DNA of 64,000 bases, taken from positions 84,761 through 148,760 of the forward strand of contig NZ_MAOI01000020.1 of assembly GCF_001884235.1 (NCBI RefSeq), given 5' to 3'. Below the pieces are notes generated by a model. That model saw only the letters and a list, made by a program, of their open reading frames with translations. It had not been told where the DNA came from and did no database searches. Each line of letters starts with the position of its first letter. Position 1 is the stretch's first letter. The position numbers and the translations under genes were made by a program. This document shows, one piece after another, positions 35,769 to 44,334 of the stretch. The DNA comes from Bacillus paramycoides (lineage in GTDB: Bacteria > Bacillota > Bacilli > Bacillales > Bacillaceae_G).

Positions 35769-38693
35769 CTACAACTCATTTTCTTTACGCTTACGTGTTA
35801 ATTTTATAATCTGATTTTCTTTAAAATATGTTAATAAATGCTCATGACATGTAAAGAAGATAACTTGTCTATCTTTCGCAATTTCCTTTATAAGTTCAAT
35901 CGTTCGATTCGTCCTTACCGCATCAAAATGCACGAAGCTATCATCAATAATAAATGGATAATCATGCTCAAATGTTTTCGCTAGCGCAAATCGTAACGAT
36001 AAATATAGCTGCTCTGCTGTCGCCTGGCTCAGTTCATGACTGTAAAAACGCATACCATCATTACGTTCCACAATAAACGATTCCGTTTCTGACGGTGAGA
36101 ATATTTTACTATATCGTCCGCCTGTTAAATAAACGAAATACTCTTCGGATTTTTGTAAAATACGCGGAAGATGCACTTCATGATAATATTGCTTCGTTTT
36201 CGTTAGTACTGTCTTCGCGGCCGCATATGCAGCCCACTTCTTCACTTGTTCACGTACTTGTGATTTTTTCATTTCCCACTCATGTAGTAAATCACCGTAC
36301 GTACTACCTTCTTCTAAATTCGCAATTTCTATTCGATGCTTCGCAATACGCTCTGTTAATTCTTTCTCTTTCGCAAGAAAGTTTTGCATCGTTACTATTT
36401 CTTGCTTTAACTTTTCTTCATATCCTTCAGCCTCATAATTTTCAGCTAATGATAAACTCGTTAAGCGCTGTTCTAAAAGATCAATTTGAGGCAATAGACG
36501 CCCCACTTGCTTCTCGGCATCTTCACGTTTTTCCGCCAATCTTCCTGCTTCTAAAAACATCTCTTCATTTGTAGATTCTGCAATATGCCATAAACCATCT
36601 CGTTCTACTAGAAGTTGCTTTAATTGCTGCTGCAAGAATTCATATTCCTCTTGCCACTCCGCAAGCTTCTCTTCCTTTTGCTTACAAGTCTGCCTCTTCT
36701 CTTTCTCATTTTGCATACGACTTTGCGCCTCATAGAGCTTACTATACTCTGTGCTACCGATAACAGTTTCTAGTTTATGTTCAAAACGAGAAATCATTTC
36801 ATATAATGAAGATTTTCGCTCACCTTGTTTCTCTAGCTCACGATATAATTGCTGCATTTTTTCAATACGCTCAAACGCCGGCAATATGTGCGCATACGTA
36901 TAAAATTCTGGGAACATATAACGCGTTTTATAAGCATCTACTTGTTCTCCTGCATGGAAAGTTTCTCTTTCCCATTCCTCATACGATGAAACGACTTTAT
37001 CATACGCACGTTCCATTTGCTGCAATTTATAAGACTCTCGCTCAAATAACTTTCGAATCTCTTCATCTTTTTCTAATTGATAACGAACTGACATCGCCTC
37101 TTCACTTTGACGCCCGCCAGCACTTTGCTGAAGAGTAAGGAGTTCTTCTTGCAATCCACCTGATGGATCTTTATATAAAACGAGCGCTAAGACAATTCCT
37201 ACAAAAACAATAACACTAATAAATAACATCGCGCGGTTATCTATAAATAAACTCGTTACTAAAACGCCCGTGTTAATAAGAAGTAACAGAAGACAAACTC
37301 TTTGCCACTGCTTTTTCTTTTGCTTTACTGCCCCTGCTTTCTCTTCATACTTACGCTTCATTCTCTCTGCGCCCATACCTAGAAACGCCGCATCTTGAAA
37401 TGATTTTTCTTTCTCAACTAACGTATTTCTCTCTTCATCAGCTAACATTTGCTGGCTTATTTGTCTTATATTTTCTTCTTGTTCTTCTAATTGCTCTTGA
37501 GCCGTTTTAAAACGTTCATCTAGTTGCGTTTTTTGCGTTTCTAACTCTCTCGCTTTTTGCACCGTTTGTGTAATTAATTCTTTCGTCGCTAAACTTATAT
37601 CAAATGAAAGAACAGTCTCTTTTTCAAAAGTAGTACCAATTTGTTGCTCTAGTTCTGCAATTTCTTCTTTTATATTCGCAATATTCCCTGTAATATCACG
37701 CATTTCTTGGCGTGCATTTTCATAAGACATATGCTGCATACGAAGCTCTTCTACATAACTTTCTTTTTGTAAAAATGCTTCATCTATTTCTGTGGCATCA
37801 ATTTCTAATTGTACAGTTTCTATCTTTTTCTGAAGTGAATCTACTTGCACTTGAAGAGGCTCCATCTTAGCCTTTATCGCCTCATAGCGCGCCGTACCAT
37901 TTACAGGAAACTGTCCTTTTTCGTTTTCTAACACTTTCTCGTGCGTACGTTTTTCAATAACGAGAGGCTCAAGCGCCGACAATATTTCATAATCTTGCTT
38001 TCGTTTTTCCGCACACTCTTTTTCAGTACGAACGTAAGCGAGTTTCTCTTCACTTTCTTTTAACTGCTCAACCTGTTTTTCATACGTGCCAATTTTCCCT
38101 TGCCACTCTTTCAGCTTCTCTTCAAGCTTCTTCATTTCTTGCAATGACACGTTAATTTCAGGCTTACGACCACTCGGCTTAAAGCGCTGATCCATTTCTT
38201 TTTCTAGCTTTTTATCTAACTGCAATAACGCATCGCTTCCGACTGCGCTTGCAGAAAATAAATAATTGCCGATATCCGCCTCGCCAAGCTGATGAATATT
38301 TTGAAGGCCATGCATATCAAATGAAAAGACAGAATCAAATAAGCTTTCATTCATTCCGCTTAATATATCATTTAAAATATCTTCGCCGCCAGTTTTCCCG
38401 TCTTCAAAATAAACGGTCACTTCACCAGATGCCGTCTTTGGCAAACGCTCAATTTTCAAATGGCCGTACTTCTCTGTTTGCACAGTAATCGCACCGCCAT
38501 ACTTCCCGCCTTCTTTCGGTTCATAACGGCGCTGCCCTCTCGTCGGAAAACCGAATAAAATACTTTTCATAAATGAGCGAATTGTCGATTTCCCCGCTTC
38601 ATTTTCACCGTACAACACCGTCAGCAATGAAAGATCCATTTCCACATTTTCTAGTTTTCCATAGCCATAAATATGGAGTTTTTCAATTCTCAT
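35769..38693 (-). CDS. yhaN: SbcC/Rad50-like ATPase YhaN
   Basis: 974 residues. ABC-ATPase halves at the ends: Walker A YGENEAGKSTIRSF (about 29-42) and C-terminal signature LSQATAEQLYLSLRFALA with Walker B FIIDDSFVHFD (about 880-940). Between them are long coiled coils, interrupted near residues 470-520 by two hydrophobic stretches (LLLLINTGVLVTSLF; LFISVIVFVGIVLALVLY) that may tether it to the membrane. Pairs with the YhaO nuclease; stop/start overlap ATGA. Probably DNA end processing or repair. Confidence 0.88.
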   Translation of the reverse strand: MRIEKLHIYGYGKLENVEMDLSLLTVLYGENEAGKSTIRSFMKSILFGFPTRGQRRYEPKEGGKYGGAITVQTEKYGHLKIERLPKTASGEVTVYFEDGKTGGEDILNDILSGMNESLFDSVFSFDMHGLQNIHQLGEADIGNYLFSASAVGSDALLQLDKKLEKEMDQRFKPSGRKPEINVSLQEMKKLEEKLKEWQGKIGTYEKQVEQLKESEEKLAYVRTEKECAEKRKQDYEILSALEPLVIEKRTHEKVLENEKGQFPVNGTARYEAIKAKMEPLQVQVDSLQKKIETVQLEIDATEIDEAFLQKESYVEELRMQHMSYENARQEMRDITGNIANIKEEIAELEQQIGTTFEKETVLSFDISLATKELITQTVQKARELETQKTQLDERFKTAQEQLEEQEENIRQISQQMLADEERNTLVEKEKSFQDAAFLGMGAERMKRKYEEKAGAVKQKKKQWQRVCLLLLLINTGVLVTSLFIDNRAMLFISVIVFVGIVLALVLYKDPSGGLQEELLTLQQSAGGRQSEEAMSVRYQLEKDEEIRKLFERESYKLQQMERAYDKVVSSYEEWERETFHAGEQVDAYKTRYMFPEFYTYAHILPAFERIEKMQQLYRELEKQGERKSSLYEMISRFEHKLETVIGSTEYSKLYEAQSRMQNEKEKRQTCKQKEEKLAEWQEEYEFLQQQLKQLLVERDGLWHIAESTNEEMFLEAGRLAEKREDAEKQVGRLLPQIDLLEQRLTSLSLAENYEAEGYEEKLKQEIVTMQNFLAKEKELTERIAKHRIEIANLEEGSTYGDLLHEWEMKKSQVREQVKKWAAYAAAKTVLTKTKQYYHEVHLPRILQKSEEYFVYLTGGRYSKIFSPSETESFIVERNDGMRFYSHELSQATAEQLYLSLRFALAKTFEHDYPFIIDDSFVHFDAVRTNRTIELIKEIAKDRQVIFFTCHEHLLTYFKENQIIKLTRKRKENEL

Positions 38694-39931
38694 TTTTTAT
38701 CCCTCTCTTGCTGGAATAATTGCTCTAAAATAATATTTTCCGCTTCCTTTTGAATCTCTTTCTTCTCTTCTTCCGTAAAAGATTCAATACTATTACGTGC
38801 CACAGGAGATGTCCAAATCGTGCGCAACACTCCGTCCATATTTGTAAAACCTTCTAGCTCTTGCAGTACACTACCGACGAAATGATTTTCTGCTTTCAAA
38901 CGTTCAATTTCCGCAAAAGAAACCGTCTCATTTTTCCACTTCATCGCATACACAAAGTCTTTTCGCTCTTCTCCCGCTGCTAAAATATGAAAAATCTCTT
39001 CCACACGCTTTTCATCACGCAAATAAGGAGAAAGCGGCCCCTGCCCTGTAAATACGACGGTTAAAAGCGTACCTTCCTCTTCTCTTCGGCACTCATTCAT
39101 TATTTCTGCCGCTACTGTCATAAGATCATCAACAGTTTCAAGTCCATCAATATTAACTTCTATCTCATCCCATACAACATCCGCAGTATAGAAAAACGAA
39201 CAATGCGATCCTTGTTTCGTTAACTCGATAAGGTACGCACCCTTTTCCCCTGTTTCCTTACGATGGCGCCCTTGTATATTACCTGGATAAATAATGTACG
39301 GCTCTTCCGATAAAACTTCTCGTTTATGTATATGGCCAAGAGCCCAATAATCAAACTGCTTTTCCTTCAGCTCACGAATTTGAAACGGTGCATAGCGATT
39401 ATGCTCCGCATCCCCTTCCACACTTCCGTGAAGCATTCCAATATGAAAAGGCGCATCACTCATTTTCATATACTGCGCTGTCATATTATCCGTTACTGCT
39501 TGCTGCAAATAACTAAACCCATAAATAGAAGCTACAAGCTCATCATTTTTATAAAATGATTTCTCTTCCACATAAGGCTCCGTAAACACATGAACATTTT
39601 CAGGAAACTCAATCGCTGCCCAGCTTCCGCCTAAATGATCGTGGTTACCGTGAATAATAAAAATGGGAATATCGTACTGCGAAAGTCTCTTCATTTGCTC
39701 ACGCACAAACACTTGCGCTCTCAAACTTCTCGTCTCCGCATCATACAAATCCCCAGCTAGTAATACGAAATCAACGCGCTCTTGAATCGCTTTATCAACA
39801 ATACGCTCGAACGATTCAAACGTACTTTGCTTCATTCTCTCCCAAACAGACGGTGGTACATTCATTTCCATCCCTTTAAACGGACTATCCAAATGCAAAT
39901 CAGCCGCATGTATAAACTTCACTTGTTTCAC
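38690..39931 (-). CDS. yhaO: SbcD/Mre11-like metallophosphoesterase YhaO
   Basis: 413 residues. Metallophosphoesterase motifs in order: IHAADLHLDSPF (1), LLAGDLYD (2), IHGNHDH (3), GMLHGSV (4) and ALGHIHKRE (5), all metal ligands present. C-terminal capping domain. Forms a nuclease-ATPase pair with YhaN, overlapping by four bases. First gene of the yhaONM set; DNA repair role inferred from the SbcCD family. Confidence 0.9.
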   Translation of the reverse strand: MKQVKFIHAADLHLDSPFKGMEMNVPPSVWERMKQSTFESFERIVDKAIQERVDFVLLAGDLYDAETRSLRAQVFVREQMKRLSQYDIPIFIIHGNHDHLGGSWAAIEFPENVHVFTEPYVEEKSFYKNDELVASIYGFSYLQQAVTDNMTAQYMKMSDAPFHIGMLHGSVEGDAEHNRYAPFQIRELKEKQFDYWALGHIHKREVLSEEPYIIYPGNIQGRHRKETGEKGAYLIELTKQGSHCSFFYTADVVWDEIEVNIDGLETVDDLMTVAAEIMNECRREEEGTLLTVVFTGQGPLSPYLRDEKRVEEIFHILAAGEERKDFVYAMKWKNETVSFAEIERLKAENHFVGSVLQELEGFTNMDGVLRTIWTSPVARNSIESFTEEEKKEIQKEAENIILEQLFQQERDKK

Positions 39932-39996
39932 AAATAACGATCCTTTCTATATTTCAAAAGTTTCATCTTATCAACAATAACTATTCAATTGCTGAA

Positions 39997-40177
39997 AACT
40001 AATAATCAGTGGGGATAAAAAAACTCCCCACTGATTAAAGTTTCACTTTATCCCGAATTAACGGGCAGTAGGGCAAAGAAGCTAGTCTGAAAGTTAACTG
40101 CCCGTAAATACCCGATTGGTTCAACTAATAATCAGTGGGGATAAAAAAACTCCCCACTGATTAAAGTTTCACTTTAT
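39997..40177. repeat. bcr1-like repeat with a perfect 54-base direct repeat
   Basis: 39997-40050 and 40123-40176 are identical over 54 bases; each contains the hairpin AATCAGTGGGG / CCCCACTGATT. Between them is a second hairpin with ACGGGCAGTT-type arms (TTAACGGGCAGT / AACTGCCCGTAA). The unit 40052-40172 is flanked on both sides by TTTAT, the target motif known for the B. cereus group mobile repeat bcr1. I read it as one bcr1-like unit plus a partial tandem copy. It fills most of the yhaO-yhzD gap. Confidence 0.6.
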
Positions 40178-40272
40178 TGTAACACGCAATGTCATATATT
40201 TCTTTGCATATTCTAGCGATTTATGACAAAATAGTTATAAGATTCTGATTTTAATTATTGGAGGGAATTTTC

Positions 40273-40458
40273 ATGGGAGTATACGTTCTAACAGTCTTTG
40301 AAAAAGATGGTTCAAAAGCATTAGACGAATCATTCGAGGCGGCAACTGAAAAAGAAGCGAAATCGAAAGGCGAATCTATTTTACAAGAAAAAGGATTGTA
40401 CGAAAAAACACATCGCTGCACATCTTCTGCAGGCAAGCTCGTTTTATTCCAGCGCTAA
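40273..40458 (+). CDS. yhzD: YhzD family small protein
   Basis: 61 residues from ATG 40273 with GGAGGG upstream. Pattern YVLTVFEKDGSKALDESFEAATEKEAKSKGE... and the conserved end THRCTSSAGKLVLFQR typical of YhzD. Cytoplasmic, unknown function. Follows yhaO region as in B. subtilis. Confidence 0.8.
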   Translation: MGVYVLTVFEKDGSKALDESFEAATEKEAKSKGESILQEKGLYEKTHRCTSSAGKLVLFQR

Positions 40459-40484
40459 AAAAAGAAGCGTCATCCGCTTCTTTT

Positions 40485-40847
40485 TCACTCTACTATATCT
40501 TCGTCACACCACGTAAATACTACATCTAGAATGCGATTACCGATACGTACGCGCTTATTCCATTTTCCTGTTTGGATCTGATGTTGCAATTCTGTCTTCA
40601 TCTTTTCCGTCCAGTCGTGAATCGTTTCACTACCGCCGTACGGATATACGCTCGGAAACTCTTCCTGCAGAAGATGCAAACTCTCTGCATCAAAATGAAA
40701 ATGGAAAAAGTAGTTTGCTGTAAGCGATGGTTCTTGCAATCGTAAAAAATGATCATCAATTTGCTTTCTATTTCTGTAGAAAGTAAAGATGTTCACTTTT
40801 CCGCTCGTAATTTGGTCAATTTGAATTTCGTGCTTCTCTATAATCAC
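40485..40847 (-). CDS. Hypothetical protein
   Basis: 120 residues, alpha/beta, no signal or membrane segment. Notable pieces are NIFTFYRNRKQIDDHFLRLQEPSL, NYFFHFHFDAESLHLLQEEFP and a C-terminal RIGNRILDVVFTWCDEDIVE. Conserved-looking but I do not recognise the family. Convergent with yhzD. Confidence 0.6.
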   Translation of the reverse strand: MIIEKHEIQIDQITSGKVNIFTFYRNRKQIDDHFLRLQEPSLTANYFFHFHFDAESLHLLQEEFPSVYPYGGSETIHDWTEKMKTELQHQIQTGKWNKRVRIGNRILDVVFTWCDEDIVE

Positions 40848-41002
40848 GTCTTGCCCACCTCGTTATATACTACCTTTAGTATATATGTCTTTTGCAACAA
40901 AGTTAACCATTTTCACACGAAATTCATTTCCTTCATTATAATCCCGTACCTCCAAGTACAATCAGAACAAATAAAAAAACAAAGTTGAAGGGGAGCGATC
41001 AC

Positions 41003-41143
41003 ATGTATTTCGGAAGCAAAGGTTGGTATGTAAAAGAACTTAAAAAATTAGGTATCCGTACTTATGAAGGCAAAAAACTAGAATCTTATCGTACGCATGT
41101 TTTATCTAGCTTACTTGAAAGAATGAAGAAAGCTTCGGCTTAA
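41003..41143 (+). CDS. DUF2639 (YflJ-type) small protein
   Basis: 46 residues: ATG 41003 with AAGGGGAGCGATC upstream. Starts YFGSKGWYVKELKKLGI, the DUF2639/YflJ signature, then a basic helical tail. Own terminator directly after. Function unknown; family often sporulation-associated. Confidence 0.7.
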   Translation: MYFGSKGWYVKELKKLGIRTYEGKKLESYRTHVLSSLLERMKKASA

Positions 41144-41151
41144 TAGATGTA

Positions 41152-41178
41152 GGAAGCAACTACGGTTGCTTCCTTTTT
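41152..41178 (+). terminator. Terminator
   Basis: GGAAGCAAC / GTTGCTTCC, four-base loop, TTTTT. Confidence 0.9.
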
Positions 41179-41273
41179 ATTTTGCGTATGTCCCCTCCTA
41201 CATTTAAATGAGACAAGCAATTGAAATACAGATGTTATAATAAATCTAACTACACTAAGGGGGAACATTTATT

Positions 41274-42263
41274 TTGTTCGGAAAATACATTCAATTTCAT
41301 AAGTTTGGCAATCCGAAAGATGTATTAAACGTTGAATATAAAAATATAGAACCACCAAAAGATAACGAAGTGCTCGTTCGCATGCTAGTTAGACCGATTA
41401 ATCCATCTGACTTAATTCCAATAAGCGGAGCGTACGCACATAGAATCCCTTTACCTAACATACCTGGTTATGAAGGTGTTGGCATTGTAGAAGATGTTGG
41501 TCCTTTCGTTTCTAAAGATCTCATCGGTAAACGTGTTTTGCCATTACGCGGAGAAGGTACTTGGCAAGAGTTCGTTACAACAACAGCTGACTTTGTGGTC
41601 CCTATTCCTGATTCCATTGATGACTTTACAGCGGCACAAATGTATATTAATCCCCTTACAGCGTGGGTTACGTGTACAGAAACTCTAAACTTAAAACGTA
41701 ATGACGTTTTATTAGTGAACGCGTGCGGATCCGCTATCGGACATCTATTTGCTCAGTTATCACAAATTTTAAACTTCCGATTAATTGCAGTTACAAGAAA
41801 TAATAAGCATACAGAGGAATTACTTCAGCTTGGTGCTGACTATGTAATAGATACTTCCACTACCTCGCTTTATGAAACCGTTATGGAATTAACAAATGGA
41901 GTAGGTGCAGATGCTGCGATTGATTCTATTGGGGGAGCGGATGGAAATGAATTAGCTTTCTCCTTACGTCCAAATGGGCACTTTTTAACTATAGGTCTTC
42001 TATCAGGAGTACAAGTAAACTGGGCAGAGATTGTCACTAAAGCAAAAGTGCACGCTAACATATTTCATTTACGACATTGGAATAAAGACGTGTCACCATA
42101 CAAATGGCAAGAAACGTTTCGTCACTTAATCCGCTTAGTAGAAAATAAGCAATTACGTTTCATGACGGTACATTCTACGTATGACTTAGTAGATGTAAAA
42201 AATGCGGTTGATGTCGTTCAATCTGCCGAGAAAACAAAAGGAAAAGTGTTTTTGACGAGCTAA
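41274..42263 (+). CDS. Zinc-type medium-chain dehydrogenase/reductase (quinone reductase/MECR-like)
   Basis: 329 residues; TTG start with AAGGGGGA upstream. MDR fold: GroES-like N-domain (PINPSDLIPISG, PNIPGYEGVGIVEDVG) and Rossmann domain with NACGSAIGHLFAQLSQIL (about 149-166) and GADAAIDSIGGADG. No catalytic zinc ligands are visible, consistent with the enoyl/quinone reductase branch using NADPH. Substrate unknown. Monocistronic. Confidence 0.8.
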   Translation: MFGKYIQFHKFGNPKDVLNVEYKNIEPPKDNEVLVRMLVRPINPSDLIPISGAYAHRIPLPNIPGYEGVGIVEDVGPFVSKDLIGKRVLPLRGEGTWQEFVTTTADFVVPIPDSIDDFTAAQMYINPLTAWVTCTETLNLKRNDVLLVNACGSAIGHLFAQLSQILNFRLIAVTRNNKHTEELLQLGADYVIDTSTTSLYETVMELTNGVGADAAIDSIGGADGNELAFSLRPNGHFLTIGLLSGVQVNWAEIVTKAKVHANIFHLRHWNKDVSPYKWQETFRHLIRLVENKQLRFMTVHSTYDLVDVKNAVDVVQSAEKTKGKVFLTS

Positions 42264-42332
42264 TAAAATTATAAAGGATAGATTAACAGTATAAAATATA
42301 CTCTATCTATCCTTTTTGTATCTTATTTAAAC

Positions 42333-42629
42333 TTAATTTCCGAAGGTTTTTTCAAAATAGAAGCCTGGCCCATTAATTTGTGGAACAAATCCTTCTTGAG
42401 TCGAGCTGTTTTCCACCATATTTTGTTCTTCTGCTGTTATAACAGTGATCACATCTTTCTCTTCTACTACTTTTCTTTCTCTTTGATCTTGTTCTTCTTT
42501 AGTAACAAGCTTATATTGATCTCCATCAGTCTGTGCAAATACCTTTGTACTTTGAACATCTTTTACAAATCCAAGTGATAACGCTAATACACTCGAGAAG
42601 GCAATAGATAATACTAATTTTCTTTTCAT
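42333..42629 (-). CDS. Small secreted protein
   Basis: 98 residues with a signal peptide (KRKLVLSIAFSSVLALSLGFV, cleavage likely near 27-33 before FAQTDG). Mature part is charged (KEEQDQRERKVVEEKDVITVITAEEQ) and ends in aromatic NGPGFYFEKTFGN. No lipobox. Unrecognised. Confidence 0.6.
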   Translation of the reverse strand: MKRKLVLSIAFSSVLALSLGFVKDVQSTKVFAQTDGDQYKLVTKEEQDQRERKVVEEKDVITVITAEEQNMVENSSTQEGFVPQINGPGFYFEKTFGN

Positions 42630-42876
42630 AAGTACCCCCTATTTTTCCATTGTTTTTATTATGAATATAATACCATAAATAACTTATTAATCCAGTTCAA
42701 CAGAGATAAGTCGATTTAAAAATTTTCGTTTGGATAATCCCTTATAATTTATAGGATCCAAAAGTGTATTTGCCCCTACGCAACGTTATCACCTCGTTTC
42801 AACTACCTAAAAAATAACATTGTCAACAGAACTTAAATTGGTTATCATAAAAGCGAATATAACAGGAGATGAGCAG

Positions 42877-43557
42877 ATGAATATAAACGAAAAGAAATCT
42901 TTTTCAAAAGTTTCTCGACGAAAATTAGTCGACGAAGTGTTGGAACGTCTACAAGAAAAAATCTTTTCTGGTGAGTATGAAGTAGGTGATCGCCTCCCTA
43001 CAGAGCCGCAATTAATGGAAGAGCTAGGTGTAGGGCGTTCAACGTTGCGAGAAAGCATAAAAATATTAGTACATGCTGGCATACTAGAGGTTCGACAAGG
43101 ACAAGGTACTCGCATTATCTCACTAAATATAGCACAAGATTCATTTGAAAAACGATTACAAGAAGCTAATATTAGTCATGTGTATGAAGCACGTAATATG
43201 TTGGATAAGGAAGTAGCTATGTTGGCGGCACAACGCCGAAATGAAGAAGATCTTTTATACTTAAAAGGACATTTAAATAAAAGAAAAAATGCCCTTCAGG
43301 AAGGAAATTATGTAGCATACATAGATGCAGACATTCAGTTTCATCTAGCAATTGCAAAGGCGAGCAAAAACGAAGTTCTACTTGATATGTATCAATCTTT
43401 CGTACCTGTTCTTCGTCACATTTTAAGCCAATTAATATTAAATACAACTGACTATGAAGATAACTCTGAGGTTCATGAAAAATTATTCCAAGCTATTTTA
43501 AAACAAAATGCCGAAGAGGCTCAAACATACGCTGTTCAAAATTTGGAGCTGAAATAA
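42877..43557 (+). CDS. FadR-subfamily GntR regulator
   Basis: 226 residues from ATG 42877 (AGGAGATG upstream). GntR winged helix: LVDEVLERLQEKIFSGEYEVGDRLPTEPQLMEELGVGRSTLRESIKILVHAGILEVRQGQGT (about 14-75), then an all-helical FCD effector domain with His/Asp metal ligands (DADIQFHLAIAKAS). Probably controls the MOSC and MFS genes downstream, both preceded by the same ACATCAGATG palindrome. Confidence 0.85.
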   Translation: MNINEKKSFSKVSRRKLVDEVLERLQEKIFSGEYEVGDRLPTEPQLMEELGVGRSTLRESIKILVHAGILEVRQGQGTRIISLNIAQDSFEKRLQEANISHVYEARNMLDKEVAMLAAQRRNEEDLLYLKGHLNKRKNALQEGNYVAYIDADIQFHLAIAKASKNEVLLDMYQSFVPVLRHILSQLILNTTDYEDNSEVHEKLFQAILKQNAEEAQTYAVQNLELK

Positions 43558-43578
43558 GCTCCTTATATATTACACTTA

Positions 43579-43594
43579 AACATCAGATGATGTT
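43579..43594. promoter_or_regulatory. Palindrome AACATCA-GA-TGATGTT upstream of the MOSC gene
   Basis: Perfect 7+2+7 inverted repeat, 27 bases before the MOSC start. The same half-site recurs before the MFS gene, pointing to a shared regulator, most simply the adjacent FadR-type protein. Confidence 0.5.
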
Positions 43595-43620
43595 ATGAAT
43601 CAAGAAAGGAGAATGAAGAA

Positions 43621-44268
43621 ATGCCACAAACGACTTTTCAAATAAAGTCCATCAACATCGGAAAAATAGAGCAACTACCTTATGGAAAAACTCTTATTTC
43701 AACAGCAATAAGAAAATACCCTGTCCAAGGTGATATATTTTTAACGAAAAATGGTTTACTTGGGGATGAACAAGCTTATAAAGATCATGGCGGACTAGAT
43801 AAAGCATTATGCGTTTACTCTTACGATCACTACGCCTATTGGAGCAAAATAATCCCTTCTATGATAGATGATTCACTCTTTGGAGAAAATATTACCGTAT
43901 ACGGATTGACTGAAGAAACTGTTCATGTTGGCGATATCTTTTCTTTCGGAGAAGCAATTATACAAATATCAGAGCCAAGAAATCCATGCTATAAACTTGC
44001 GAAGAAATATAACGTCCCTACCCTGCCACTTGAAATGCAACAAACTGGATTTACGGGTTTCCTCTGTCGCGTGTTACAAGAAGGAAAAGTTTCTACAAGT
44101 GATTGTTTACAACTTATTAAATCACATCCTAAACGGGTGTCTATTGCACAAATTAACCGTGTTAAATTTCATGATAAAGATGATATAAAAACAATAAAAA
44201 ACATTATTGAATTGGACGCATTGTCAAATAGCTTACGCGAATTACTATTAAAACGTTTAAATAAATAG
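43621..44268 (+). CDS. MOSC domain protein (YiiM-like)
   Basis: 215 residues. MOSC sulfur-carrier domain with KNGLLGDEQAYKDHGGLDKALCVYSYDHYAYW (about 41-72), SLFGENITVYGLTEETVHVGD, and the conserved cysteine in EPRNPCYKLAKKYN; a C-terminal 3-alpha helical tail follows. YiiM-type proteins take part in molybdenum-cofactor dependent reduction of N-hydroxylated compounds. Downstream of the FadR-type gene. Confidence 0.85.
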   Translation: MPQTTFQIKSINIGKIEQLPYGKTLISTAIRKYPVQGDIFLTKNGLLGDEQAYKDHGGLDKALCVYSYDHYAYWSKIIPSMIDDSLFGENITVYGLTEETVHVGDIFSFGEAIIQISEPRNPCYKLAKKYNVPTLPLEMQQTGFTGFLCRVLQEGKVSTSDCLQLIKSHPKRVSIAQINRVKFHDKDDIKTIKNIIELDALSNSLRELLLKRLNK

Positions 44269-44278
44269 TCATGCCATA

Positions 44279-44315
44279 AAACATCAGATGATATACTCAA
44301 TAACATCTGATGTTT
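44279..44315. promoter_or_regulatory. Inverted repeat AAACATCAGATG / CATCTGATGTTT upstream of the MFS gene
   Basis: Perfect 12-base arms around a 13-base loop. Shares ACATCAGATG with the palindrome at 43579. Could be a double operator or the MOSC terminator; lack of a T run favours an operator. Confidence 0.5.
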
Positions 44316-44334
44316 AAGAGAGGAGAAAAAGAAA

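Noticed and set aside
39997-40177. CRISPR array
   Set aside because: Only two perfect repeats of 54 bases with one 72-base spacer, and each repeat is itself a hairpin; fits a bcr-type repeat better.
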